DNA of 22,046 nucleotides, taken from an uncultured Lachnospiraceae bacterium. GTDB taxonomy: Bacteria > Bacillota > Clostridia > Lachnospirales > Lachnospiraceae. Positions 7,312 to 14,909 of this stretch are shown here, one piece after another. Position 1 is the stretch's first letter. Each line of letters opens with the position of its first letter. The notes under the pieces are model-generated. The model had not been told where the DNA came from. It searched no databases and saw only the letters and a program-made list of their open reading frames with translations. Location: NCBI GenBank assembly GCA_949076555.1, contig CARUOB010000052.1, positions 1 through 22,046 on the forward strand, read 5' to 3'. Made by a program: the position numbers and the translations under genes.

Positions 7312-8499
7312 ATGAAGAGAAAAATTGCGGTATTGATGGTTGCTACAATGACAGCAGCCAGCCTGGCGGCTTGTGGCGGCGCAGGAGAGACAGCGACGAC
7401 AGCACCTGCGGCAGAGGAAGCGCCCGCGGCAGAGGAGGCACCTGCAGAGGAGGAAGCGCCTGCAGAGGAGGAGGCACCCGCGGCAGAGGAGGCGCCTGCA
7501 GCGGCAGTGGACGGCACCGTTTCCGTATTCTACTACACATACGGTGATACTTATATCTCCAGTGTACGTTCAGCGCTTGATGCAGCTTTTGACAGTGCAG
7601 GCGTTGCATATCAGGACTACGACAGCAACAACAGCCAGACGACCCAGACAGAGCAGATTGACACTGCAATCGCTCAGGGCACATCCCTTCTGGTAGTAAA
7701 CCAGGTAGATACGGGTTCTGACGATACGACCAAGAACATCATCGAGAAGGCAACCACGGCAGGCATTCCGGTTGTATTCTTTAACCGCTCCGTAAGCGAG
7801 GAAGTGGTAACCGCTTATGACAAGGCTGTATTCGTAGGTACCGATTACGAGATGGCTGGCCATATGCAGGGTGAACTGATCGGTCAGTATTTGGTTGACA
7901 ATTATGATGCAGTTGACTTGAATGGCGACGGTGTGATTTCCTACGTTATGTTCAAGGGTCAGGAAGGTAATGCGGAAGCTGACGCACGTACACAGTACGG
8001 TGTAGAAGATGCGAATAAGGTTCTGGCAGATGCAGGCAAAGAGGCACTTTCCTTCTACGACAGCAACAACAGCAACAAGTATCTGGTAGACCAGGGTGGC
8101 GCATGGTCCGCAGCAGCGGCTACTGATTATCTGCAGACAGCCCTGTCTCAGTACAGCGAAGCAAACAACAACATGATCGAGCTTGTTATCGCAAACAATG
8201 ACGAAATGGCAATCGGCGCGATCACAGCATTACAGAATGCCGGCTACAACAAGGAAGACGGCAGCGCTACGGTTATTCCTGTATTCGGCGTAGACGCTAC
8301 TGACGCAGCGAAAGACGCAATCAACAAGGGAACCATGATCGGTACGATCAAGCAGGATGCAGAAGGTATGGCTAATACCATCTCCCAGATTTCCCAGAAC
8401 TTTATGGGCGGTGCAGACAAGTTCGCAGAAGTGGATTCCGCAAACGTTGTTGGAACATGGCGTGTAAATATTCCTTACGCAACATACACAGGTGAATAA
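7312..8499 (+). CDS. mglB: galactose/glucose ABC transporter substrate-binding lipoprotein
   Basis: A 395-residue periplasmic-binding-type lipoprotein. A signal peptide ends in the lipobox LAAC with lipidated Cys21. An unusually regular linker of EEAPAA-type repeats (about 31-64) spaces the binding domain from the membrane. The mature fold matches E. coli MglB. It has a calcium loop DLNGDGVIS (202-210) and conserved sugar-pocket residues Asp79, Asn158, Arg226, Trp265, the Asn-Asn-Asp triplet (295-297) and Asp328. E. coli His152 and Asp154 correspond to Asn220 and Glu222 here. It should capture galactose and/or glucose outside the cell and deliver it to MglA/MglC. The ATG follows AGGGAGG by 7 bases. 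A terminator between this gene and mglA should give excess binding protein. Confidence 0.93.
   Translation: MKRKIAVLMVATMTAASLAACGGAGETATTAPAAEEAPAAEEAPAEEEAPAEEEAPAAEEAPAAAVDGTVSVFYYTYGDTYISSVRSALDAAFDSAGVAYQDYDSNNSQTTQTEQIDTAIAQGTSLLVVNQVDTGSDDTTKNIIEKATTAGIPVVFFNRSVSEEVVTAYDKAVFVGTDYEMAGHMQGELIGQYLVDNYDAVDLNGDGVISYVMFKGQEGNAEADARTQYGVEDANKVLADAGKEALSFYDSNNSNKYLVDQGGAWSAAAATDYLQTALSQYSEANNNMIELVIANNDEMAIGAITALQNAGYNKEDGSATVIPVFGVDATDAAKDAINKGTMIGTIKQDAEGMANTISQISQNFMGGADKFAEVDSANVVGTWRVNIPYATYTGE
7402..7503 (+). repeat. 18-bp repeats encoding the EEAPAA linker of MglB
   Basis: About five to six copies of an 18-bp unit encode EEAPAA/EEAPAE, residues about 31-64. Variation is mainly at codon third positions and A-to-E changes. 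This low-complexity spacer lies between the lipid anchor and the binding domain. Confidence 0.8.
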
Positions 8500-8560
8500 G
8501 GGATAGAATCTTCCAAAAAGTCAAAAATTTTGTGGACGTGCGCAGTATGTGTCCACTGAA

Positions 8561-8587
8561 AAAGAGTCCGGCTTGCCGGACTCTTTT
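8561..8587 (+). terminator. intrinsic terminator between mglB and mglA
   Basis: AAAGAGTCCGG (8561-8571) pairs perfectly with CCGGACTCTTT (8576-8586) around a CTTG loop, ending in four T. A smaller stem GTGGAC (8532-8537)/GTCCAC (8551-8556) precedes it. Partial read-through would let mglA and mglC be expressed below mglB. Confidence 0.85.
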
Positions 8588-8624
8588 ATCACATAAAACA
8601 ACTTTAAAATGGGGGTGAGATGAT

Positions 8625-10151
8625 TTGGAGAAACAGATAACGTCGTCTGACAGCAAAAATGTGCTCCTGAAGATGGAAGGCATCTGCAAAGATTTTCCGG
8701 GCGTAAAAGCGCTTGACAACGTATCTTTAACCGTGAGGGCAGGGACAGTTCATGCGCTGATGGGAGAAAACGGAGCCGGAAAATCGACGCTGATGAAGTG
8801 TTTGTTCGGGGTATACAACAAAGACAGCGGGCACATTTATCTGGAAGGGAAGGAAATTAATTTCAAAACATCCAAAGAGGCTTTGGAAAATGGCGTTGCT
8901 ATGGTGCATCAGGAGTTGAACCAGGCTTTGAAGCGCAACGTGATGGACAATATGTGGCTTGGGCGGTTTCCCAAAATTTCGAAGTGGTGTCCGCTGACGA
9001 GTGAGAAGAAGATGTATGATGCCACAAAGGAAGTGTTTGAGGAACTGGAAGTCAATGTGGACCCCAAAACGGTCATGAGCAGGATGCCCGTATCGCAGCG
9101 GCAGATGGTGGAGATTGCCAAGGCAGTATCTTTCCATTCCAAAGTCATTGTATTTGATGAGCCTACGTCTTCCCTGACAGAGGAAGAAGTAGAGCATCTG
9201 TTCCGCATTATCAATATGCTTCGGGATCGTGGATGCGGAATTATCTATATTTCACATAAGATGGAAGAAATTCTGCGGATATCCGATGACGTAACGATCA
9301 TGCGTGACGGTCAGTGGGTAGCGACACGCCCGGCCAAGGAACTGACGATGAATGAAATCATCCGTTTGATGGTGGGACGTGAACTGACGAACCGTTATCC
9401 GGTGAAAGATAATAAGGTGGGCGACACCATTTTGCAGGTGAAAAACCTGACGGCGCAGTATTCCCAGCTAAGGGATGTCTCCTTTGAGGCGAAAGCGGGA
9501 GAAGTGCTTGGGGTGGCCGGACTTGACGGCTCCGGACGGACGGAACTTTTGGAAAATATTTTCGGAATTGCTACTCGAAAAGAGGGAGAAATCTATCTGC
9601 ACGGCAAACAGGTAATGAACCGGAATGCCAGAGAGTCGCTGGCGAATAAATTTGCCATGCTGACAGAGGAACGCCGTGCTACGGGTATTTTCGGTATTCT
9701 CGATATACAGGCGAACACAACGATATCCAGTCTGCCTAAATATAAGAAGGGACCGCTTCTCAATGATAAGCTGTTGAGTGAGTCGACGGAGTGGGGAATC
9801 AAGGCTATGAGAACCAAGACACCCACTCAGAAGACACAGATCCGCTCACTGTCCGGCGGTAACCAGCAGAAGGTGATTCTGGCAAGATGGCTTTTGACAG
9901 AACCGGAGGTACTGCTTTTGGATGAACCCACAAGAGGAATTGATGTGGGTGCTAAATATGAGATTTATCAGTTGATTCTTGATTTGGCAAAACAGGGGAA
10001 GACCGTGATAATGGTCTCTTCGGAGATGCCGGAGCTGTTAGGTGTGTGTGACCGTATTCTGGTAATGTCCGGCGGACGCTTATCAGGAGAAGTCAGCGCG
10101 CAGGAAACGTCACAGGAAGAAATCATGACACTGGCTGCGAAGTACGCGTAA
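8625..10151 (+). CDS. mglA: galactose/methyl-galactoside ABC transporter ATP-binding protein
   Basis: A 508-residue double ATPase of the sugar (CUT2) class that powers MglC. First NBD: Walker A GENGAGKST (47-55), signature region VSQRQMVEIAKA (156-167), Walker B VIVFDEP (174-180), switch His211. Second NBD: the Walker A position reads GLDGSGRTE (299-307), lacking the lysine as is typical for this family, while the signature LSGGNQQKVILARW (409-422) and Walker B LLLDEPTRGID (430-440) are intact. The start is TTG 8625, with GGGGGTGAG 5 bases upstream. A nearby ATG (8620) is out of frame and no in-frame ATG lies close, so a non-ATG start is the best choice. The stop is 13 bases before mglC, indicating one operon. 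Confidence 0.93.
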   Translation: MEKQITSSDSKNVLLKMEGICKDFPGVKALDNVSLTVRAGTVHALMGENGAGKSTLMKCLFGVYNKDSGHIYLEGKEINFKTSKEALENGVAMVHQELNQALKRNVMDNMWLGRFPKISKWCPLTSEKKMYDATKEVFEELEVNVDPKTVMSRMPVSQRQMVEIAKAVSFHSKVIVFDEPTSSLTEEEVEHLFRIINMLRDRGCGIIYISHKMEEILRISDDVTIMRDGQWVATRPAKELTMNEIIRLMVGRELTNRYPVKDNKVGDTILQVKNLTAQYSQLRDVSFEAKAGEVLGVAGLDGSGRTELLENIFGIATRKEGEIYLHGKQVMNRNARESLANKFAMLTEERRATGIFGILDIQANTTISSLPKYKKGPLLNDKLLSESTEWGIKAMRTKTPTQKTQIRSLSGGNQQKVILARWLLTEPEVLLLDEPTRGIDVGAKYEIYQLILDLAKQGKTVIMVSSEMPELLGVCDRILVMSGGRLSGEVSAQETSQEEIMTLAAKYA

Positions 10152-10164
10152 GGAGGGAGATAGA

Positions 10165-11238
10165 GTGGCTGAGAATAAATTAAAAGCAAAGGGAGCGGCT
10201 TTCAATGAGCTTTCGTCAAAAGAAAAATCAAAAAAAGTAATTGACTTACTGTTAAATAATGCGATGTATATTATCATTGTATTGGCAGTTATTTACATAT
10301 CCATCAAAGTACCTGCATTTATTAAGCTTCCTTCCATTGTAAACGTTATTTCGCTGACGGCGGCAAAGCTGCCGATCGCGCTTGGAATAGGCGGCTGTAT
10401 CGTACTTACGGGTACAGATATTTCTGCGGGGCGTGTAGTGGGTCTGACGGCATGTATCTCCGCATCCCTGCTTACGACTACCTTTAAGGTATTTCCGAAC
10501 ATGACCAGCGCACCCCCGATCATTGTGGTGCTGCTTCTGGTTCTCGTAGTGGGCGGTCTGGTAGGTCTGGTGAACGGTTTCAGCGTAGCCAAGTTCAAAC
10601 TGCACCCCTTTATTGTTACATTGTCCACACAGCTTATCGTGTACGGCATTATCCTGATGTACCTGATGAACGGAACCAACAACGGCCAGACACTCAGCGG
10701 TCTGACAGAAGGATATCGTTCCCTGATTACAGGAACCTTGTTCAGTATCCCTACCGCGACAGGCAGCGTGGCAGTGCCTAAGTATGTTCTTTACAGCATC
10801 ATTCTTGTTGTTGTTATGTGGGTAATCTGGAACAAGACCACCTTTGGTAAGAATATGTTTGCGGTTGGTTCCAACGAGGAAGCGGCAAACGTATCCGGTG
10901 TCAATGTATCAAAGACCATCATGATGGTTTTCGTGCTGGCTGGTATGATGTATGCGGTTACGGGATTTCTGGATGGCGCGCGTATCGCTTCGGCGAATGC
11001 GAATACAGGTTTGAACTACGAGTGTGACGCGATTGCGGCCTGCGTTATCGGCGGCGTATCTTTCGTCGGTGGTATCGGACGTATCAGCGGTATCGTGGTG
11101 GGCGTTCTGCTTCTCCAGATTATCTTCGCTGGATTGAACTTCCTGGCGGTTGACGCTAACATGCTGTACATCATTAAAGGTCTGATCATTCTGATCGCCT
11201 GTGCAATTGACATGAGAAAATATCTGGTGAAGAAATAA
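10165..11238 (+). CDS. mglC: galactose/methyl-galactoside ABC transporter permease
   Basis: A 357-residue polytopic permease of the BPD_transp_2 (RbsC/MglC) family forming the membrane channel of the Mgl importer. Hydrophobic helices run from about residue 34 to the C-terminus. The conserved TGTDISAGR stretch (82-90) matches the MglC-specific form of the family motif, supporting galactose/glucose rather than ribose. GTG 10165 is the start, behind AAGGAGGGAG, and lies 13 bases after mglA. The next in-frame Met is inside the first helix. A stem-loop follows the stop, ending the operon. Confidence 0.93.
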   Translation: MAENKLKAKGAAFNELSSKEKSKKVIDLLLNNAMYIIIVLAVIYISIKVPAFIKLPSIVNVISLTAAKLPIALGIGGCIVLTGTDISAGRVVGLTACISASLLTTTFKVFPNMTSAPPIIVVLLLVLVVGGLVGLVNGFSVAKFKLHPFIVTLSTQLIVYGIILMYLMNGTNNGQTLSGLTEGYRSLITGTLFSIPTATGSVAVPKYVLYSIILVVVMWVIWNKTTFGKNMFAVGSNEEAANVSGVNVSKTIMMVFVLAGMMYAVTGFLDGARIASANANTGLNYECDAIAACVIGGVSFVGGIGRISGIVVGVLLLQIIFAGLNFLAVDANMLYIIKGLIILIACAIDMRKYLVKK

Positions 11239-11286
11239 AGCATGAGAGGTTATGGTACTGCAGCTCGAATGTGAAACGCTTATAGC

Positions 11287-11316
11287 GGGGAGATAAACAT
11301 TTTATCTCCCCCCTTT
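11287..11316 (+). terminator. stem-loop terminator after mglC
   Basis: GGGGAGATAAA (11287-11297) pairs perfectly with TTTATCTCCCC (11301-11311), an 11-bp stem with a tight loop. It is followed by CC and a short T run. The U-tract is weak, so some read-through into the next gene is possible. Confidence 0.65.
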
Positions 11317-11383
11317 GCATGTGTGGCGGATCGGCACAAATTCTGTTGACCGCAGAGCAAAGCGGTTCGGAACGGAGGAAAAG

Positions 11384-11755
11384 ATGGACGAATTAAAACA
11401 GGAAACGCAGCAGAGCAAGACGCCGCCATTGAGAGGGCTTTACAGTAAAGTGAACATTTCAGTCAGGACGTTAAACATTATTATTGTGGTTCTGGTCATT
11501 CTGCTGATCGGGTGTATGGCTTTCGGCATAAAGAAAGGGGGCTTTCGCGTCACCTTTGACACACAGGGCGGTACCGTCGTGGAGATGCAGACGAGAATGT
11601 ACGGAGAACTGCTGGAGGCGCCGGAGGCGCCGACACGAGAGGGATTTGTGTTTGAAGGATGGTTTCGGGACCCCGCAGCGACAATGCCGTGGAACATAGA
11701 AGAGGACGCGGTGACGGAATCCATGACGCTGTATGCGGGATGGCAGCAAACATGA
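11384..11755 (+). CDS. small membrane-anchored protein with one InlB B-repeat
   Basis: A 123-residue protein with a short cytoplasmic N-terminus (1-28), one membrane helix (about 29-49, NIIIVVLVILLIGCMAFGI) and a single extracytoplasmic InlB B-repeat/Flg_new domain (about 53-120). The domain shows FDTQGGTVV, GFVFEGWF (87-94) and the closing TLYAGW (115-120). Such repeats usually occur in multiples in large Gram-positive surface proteins, so a lone repeat on a membrane tether is unusual. ATG 11384 is chosen over an in-frame upstream ATG (11315) because GGAGG (11374-11378) precedes it by 5 bases. It lies just behind the mgl operon and could be co-transcribed by read-through. Function is unknown; an adhesion or envelope-associated role is a guess. 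Confidence 0.82.
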   Translation: MDELKQETQQSKTPPLRGLYSKVNISVRTLNIIIVVLVILLIGCMAFGIKKGGFRVTFDTQGGTVVEMQTRMYGELLEAPEAPTREGFVFEGWFRDPAATMPWNIEEDAVTESMTLYAGWQQT

Positions 11756-11789
11756 TTATGACAGAACAAAGACAGCGATTTAGGAAAGC

Positions 11790-11812
11790 AAGGGCCGTAA
11801 GGCCCTTTTTTC
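11790..11812 (+). terminator. intrinsic terminator after the InlB-repeat gene
   Basis: AAGGGCC (11790-11796) pairs with GGCCCTT (11801-11807) around a GTAA tetraloop and runs into six T. Confidence 0.9.
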
Positions 11813-11950
11813 TTCGAAATTGGCCACGAAGATAAACGTCAGGTAACAATCGCCCGATAACCCTTTTTTCAATCAAAAAATATTGTAGAATAGTGCTGTA
11901 GTAACTGGAAATCTGCCGAAATCAGGTCGTGCAGGGAAAGAGGAATTGAC

Positions 11951-13261
11951 ATGTTAGGTGGTTCCGTGTACATAGCATTTATTCGGTTTGCAATCAGTCT
12001 TGCGGGGACGATCGTGATGTTTTCCCTGCTGGCTGAGTCCCGGTTTGGCAGGAAGAAGACGGTGGTCTGCTATACCTGTTTTTCCGTGGCACTCATCAGT
12101 TTGGCATGTGTGTGGTATGCTGTGGACTGGGAAAGCTGCGCGCGGATGGTGGCCTTTGTCATGTATCTGTGCTTTTCCTTTTTTGCCGTTTTCATGAGTA
12201 GAGATTCCGTCTATCTGTCCATATATAAACTGGCGCTGGTATTTTATCTGCTCGCCGTCTTTCTCGTCGGGGCGCTGGAAATTTCCATTTTGCTCTTTGA
12301 CCGCAATGTATGGGCGGATATCATCGCCCGCATCGGGCTGATCGGGGTGATTTCCTTCCTGCTCAACAAGTATGTCAGGAAGACGATGAAAGATTTTGGC
12401 GATTATGTGGAGAGCGAGGCGGATAAGTTCAGCGTTGCCGTGATGATTATATGCATTCTATTGGGCATCGGCTACATTTTAAACCCGGGCCTGAACAAGG
12501 AAATGACGTTTCACAGAATTTACCAAATTCTGATGAACTTTTTCCTGACGGGAACACTGCAGTTTCTTATTTTCCGCTTTTATCTGCACGTGGGAAAGGA
12601 AAAGGAGTACGAGAGGGAAAACCAGTTGATCCAAATGAACTACAGACTCCTGGAGCGGCAGTTGGAACTTCTGGAAGAGTCGGTGGAGTCCGGCAAACGG
12701 CTGCGTCATGACATCAGGCACCATAACGCGGTCATTGCGGAGTGCGCGCGCAGGGGGCAGACAGAAGAGCTGCTGCGGTATCTGCAGGAGTACGACCGGG
12801 AAATGCACCGAGGGACGCAGCAGGTGATCTGCGCGAATACGGCGGTCAACAATGTGCTCTGCGCTTACACGAGAAAGGCGGAGAGAGAGCAGATTAAGGT
12901 GAAGCTGGATGTGGAGCTTGGAAAGAATCCGGAAATAGCGGACATTGATCTGGTGGCAATACTCGCCAATGCGTATGAAAATGCCATTTACGCCTGTATA
13001 GAGGTGAAAAAGAGGCTGGCGGAGCAGGAATGCTTTATCGATCTGATGCTGAAGCGGAAAAAGAATAAACTGATTTTTTTCTGCAGCAATACATGCCGCA
13101 AGGAGACCGCGTTAAAGAACGGAAAGTCCAAAGGCGAATTTAAGGGAGGCGTGGGCATTTCCAGTATCATCAGGACGGTGAAAAAGTACAATGGGGAATA
13201 TGACTTTCAAAACGACAACGGCGTGTTTGTGCTCAGACTTATCTTAAGTATGCAGAAATAA
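11951..13261 (+). CDS. GHKL-domain (AgrC-like) sensor histidine kinase, orphan
   Basis: A 436-residue kinase. The N-terminal half has about six hydrophobic segments (from about 5 to 215) without a large outer domain. A coiled segment (about 215-248) follows, then the phospho-acceptor region RLRHDIRHHNAVI with His253, and a HATPase_c_5/GHKL ATPase domain (about 330-434) with N-box ILANAYENAI (337-346) and glycine box KGGVGIS (398-404). This layout is that of peptide-sensing AgrC-type kinases, which normally pair with a LytTR-family regulator. None is adjacent: a terminator precedes the gene and a convergent cyclophilin follows. The ATG at 11951 follows AGAGG by 9 bases. The ligand is unknown. 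Confidence 0.87.
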   Translation: MLGGSVYIAFIRFAISLAGTIVMFSLLAESRFGRKKTVVCYTCFSVALISLACVWYAVDWESCARMVAFVMYLCFSFFAVFMSRDSVYLSIYKLALVFYLLAVFLVGALEISILLFDRNVWADIIARIGLIGVISFLLNKYVRKTMKDFGDYVESEADKFSVAVMIICILLGIGYILNPGLNKEMTFHRIYQILMNFFLTGTLQFLIFRFYLHVGKEKEYERENQLIQMNYRLLERQLELLEESVESGKRLRHDIRHHNAVIAECARRGQTEELLRYLQEYDREMHRGTQQVICANTAVNNVLCAYTRKAEREQIKVKLDVELGKNPEIADIDLVAILANAYENAIYACIEVKKRLAEQECFIDLMLKRKKNKLIFFCSNTCRKETALKNGKSKGEFKGGVGISSIIRTVKKYNGEYDFQNDNGVFVLRLILSMQK

Positions 13262-13319
13262 TAGGACGAAATTTTTTCGTCAGATGGTTCGGAATGAATA
13301 AAACCAAATAGAGAGTAGA

Positions 13320-13356
13320 AAAAGCCGGCGGTCCCGGGATGGGATCACTGGCTTTT
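13320..13356. terminator. bidirectional terminator between the GHKL kinase and cyclophilin genes
   Basis: AAAAGCC (13320-13326) pairs with GGCTTTT (13350-13356), and GGTCCC (13330-13335) with GGGATC (13341-13346) inside it, interrupted by one mismatch. A-rich and T-rich flanks allow use in both directions for the convergent genes. A second small dyad, GACGAAA/TTTCGTC (13265-13281), lies right after the kinase stop. Confidence 0.8.
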
Positions 13357-13395
13357 GTATACAGATTTCCGCTTATTTCAATCGAGGATGAACGA

Positions 13396-13917
13396 TCACA
13401 GCTTCTCCGGTTCCGGATAATCTACGCCGAAGGTATCTACGGTAACTGTCTGCATGATCTGATCTTCCAGTGGTCTGTCTTCATAATCGGTGGCTGTCTC
13501 AGCGATTTTATTCACGTTTTCCAGCCCATCGATCACCTTTCCAAACGCCGCGTAAGCGCCGTCCAAATGGGGGCTTGTCTTGTGCATGATAAAGAACTGG
13601 CTGCCTGCGGAGTCGGGCTGCATACTTCTCGCCATGGAGAGAACGCCCTCCGTGTGCTTTAAGTCGTTATCAAAACCGTTCTGCCTGAACTCTCCCTTGA
13701 TCGAGTAGCCCGGACCGCCCATGCCTGTGCCTTCCGGATCGCCGCCCTGAATCATAAAGCCTTTGATTACCCTGTGGAAGATCAGACCGTCATAGAAGTT
13801 TTGCTGAATCAGGCTGATAAAGTTGTTGACGGAAACAGGGGCGATTTCGGGATATAATTCCGCTTTGATCACATCGCCGTTTGCCATGGTAAAAGTTACG
13901 ATTGGATTTTGTGCCAT
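13396..13917 (-). CDS. ppiB: peptidyl-prolyl cis-trans isomerase, cyclophilin type
   Basis: A 173-residue single-domain cyclophilin without signal peptide, so cytoplasmic. It catalyses cis-trans isomerisation of Xaa-Pro bonds in protein folding. The core motif FHRVIKGFMIQGGDPEGTG (47-65) contains the catalytic Arg49, Phe54 and Gln57; GSQFFI (105-110) and LDGAYAAFGKV (118-128) complete the active site. The position of the human cyclophilin Trp121 is His117 here, as in many bacterial forms with low cyclosporin affinity. The ATG follows AGGAAAGGAA. It is monocistronic with its own promoter. Confidence 0.95.
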   Translation of the reverse strand: MAQNPIVTFTMANGDVIKAELYPEIAPVSVNNFISLIQQNFYDGLIFHRVIKGFMIQGGDPEGTGMGGPGYSIKGEFRQNGFDNDLKHTEGVLSMARSMQPDSAGSQFFIMHKTSPHLDGAYAAFGKVIDGLENVNKIAETATDYEDRPLEDQIMQTVTVDTFGVDYPEPEKL

Positions 13918-13973
13918 ATAAAAATTCCTTTCCTCTTTGTTGATTTAATAGTAAACTAAAATTCTACTACATC

Positions 13974-14002
13974 ATAATACCATAGAAATGCGGACAAATC
14001 AA
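13974..14002 (-). promoter_or_regulatory. promoter of the cyclophilin gene
   Basis: On the minus strand TTGATT (14002-13997) and TATTAT (13979-13974) are spaced by 17 bases. Transcription would begin near 13967, about 50 bases before the start codon. Confidence 0.55.
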
Positions 14003-14042
14003 AAGTTTCTATAGGCGGGAGGGAGACGGAAGGGGCGGTCTT

Positions 14043-14774
14043 ATGCTTAAAAAAATATGTGATCCATCGTGGGAACAGCCCTTATATGTCACAGACCGGG
14101 CGGAGGTTTATGCCGCTTTGCGTAAGCGGGGCTATTATGTGCTGCCCTGCCTTAACGAAAACAATCGTGGTGCATCTTTTCCCGGCGCGCTCTACGCGGT
14201 GGAAAATCCGGAGGAGATGGATGGGGAATCCTATGATCTGGCGTATCGGCGTCTTGCCGGGCTGCCCTGGGAGATTCTCACCACAGAGCGCCTGATCGTC
14301 CGGGAGACGACGGTGGAGGATGTGGACAGTTTTTACCGGATCTATGCGGAACCGTCGATCACCGAATATATGGAAAACCTTTTGGCGGACAGAGACGAGG
14401 AGATTGCTTACACAAAAGATTATATAGAGAAGGTATACGCCTTTTACGGTTACGGTATGTGGACGGTACTGGAAAAGGAGAGCGGAGAGGTGGTCGGCAG
14501 GGCCGGGATTACATGGCGGGAAGGGTATCATCTGCCGGAGCTTGGGTTCGTTTTCGGTGTGCCGTGGCAGGGCCGGGGGTATGCATGGGAGGTGTGTCGT
14601 GCGATTCTCGCCTATGCCAGAGAAGAACTTTTGATGGAAAGGGTGCAGGTTCTTGTGCGGCCGGAGAATGAAAGGTCGCTGAGACTGTGTGAAAAGCTGG
14701 GATTTGTGACACCGGAGGAGCCGGAGCAGATACCGGACGGTGAGAGATATCTTCTTCTGGTGAAGGAATTGTGA
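14043..14774 (+). CDS. GNAT family N-acetyltransferase with N-terminal extension
   Basis: A 243-residue protein. Residues about 80-240 form a GNAT acetyltransferase of the RimJ/RimL-like type: it begins TTERLIVRETTVEDVD, and the acetyl-CoA pyrophosphate-binding motif is QGRGYA (176-181) within VFGVPWQGRGYAWEVC. RPENERSLRLCEKLGF (206-221) is the usual C-terminal signature. Residues 1-79 are an extra segment (WEQPLYVTDRAEVYAALRKR, then a short beta/alpha pattern) reminiscent of an incomplete Rossmann or HAD-like lobe; it is not part of the core fold. The acceptor substrate cannot be predicted. The ATG lies 8 bases after GAAGGGG. Confidence 0.85.
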   Translation: MLKKICDPSWEQPLYVTDRAEVYAALRKRGYYVLPCLNENNRGASFPGALYAVENPEEMDGESYDLAYRRLAGLPWEILTTERLIVRETTVEDVDSFYRIYAEPSITEYMENLLADRDEEIAYTKDYIEKVYAFYGYGMWTVLEKESGEVVGRAGITWREGYHLPELGFVFGVPWQGRGYAWEVCRAILAYAREELLMERVQVLVRPENERSLRLCEKLGFVTPEEPEQIPDGERYLLLVKEL

Positions 14775-14804
14775 TTACGATTTGATTTTCTTAAAAAGTC
14801 AGTA

Positions 14805-14834
14805 TTGACGAAAGCATTTGGGAAGGGGTAAACT
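14805..14834 (+). promoter_or_regulatory. promoter for the DMT transporter
   Basis: TTGACG (14805-14810) and TAAACT (14829-14834) are 18 bases apart. Transcription near 14841 would start after the in-frame TTG at 14838, which supports the downstream ATG at 14910 as the true start. Confidence 0.5.
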
Positions 14835-14845
14835 GTTTTGAGTGT

Positions 14846-14879
14846 CCGCAGAGCATATTGTAGAAAGCCCTGCGGGCTT
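14846..14879 (+). promoter_or_regulatory. alternative stem-loops in the DMT transporter leader
   Basis: CCGCAG (14846-14851) can pair with CTGCGG (14870-14875), or AAGCCC (14865-14870) can pair with GGGCTT (14874-14879). The two helices share bases and exclude each other. No U-tract follows, so this is not a plain terminator. Confidence 0.3.
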
Positions 14880-14909
14880 AAAACATATGGTTACGAAATG
14901 GAGATGCTT

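Noticed and set aside
11315..11383. Upstream ATG giving a 146-residue version of the InlB-repeat protein.
   Set aside because: It starts right behind the mglC terminator without a ribosome site, whereas ATG 11384 has a strong one.
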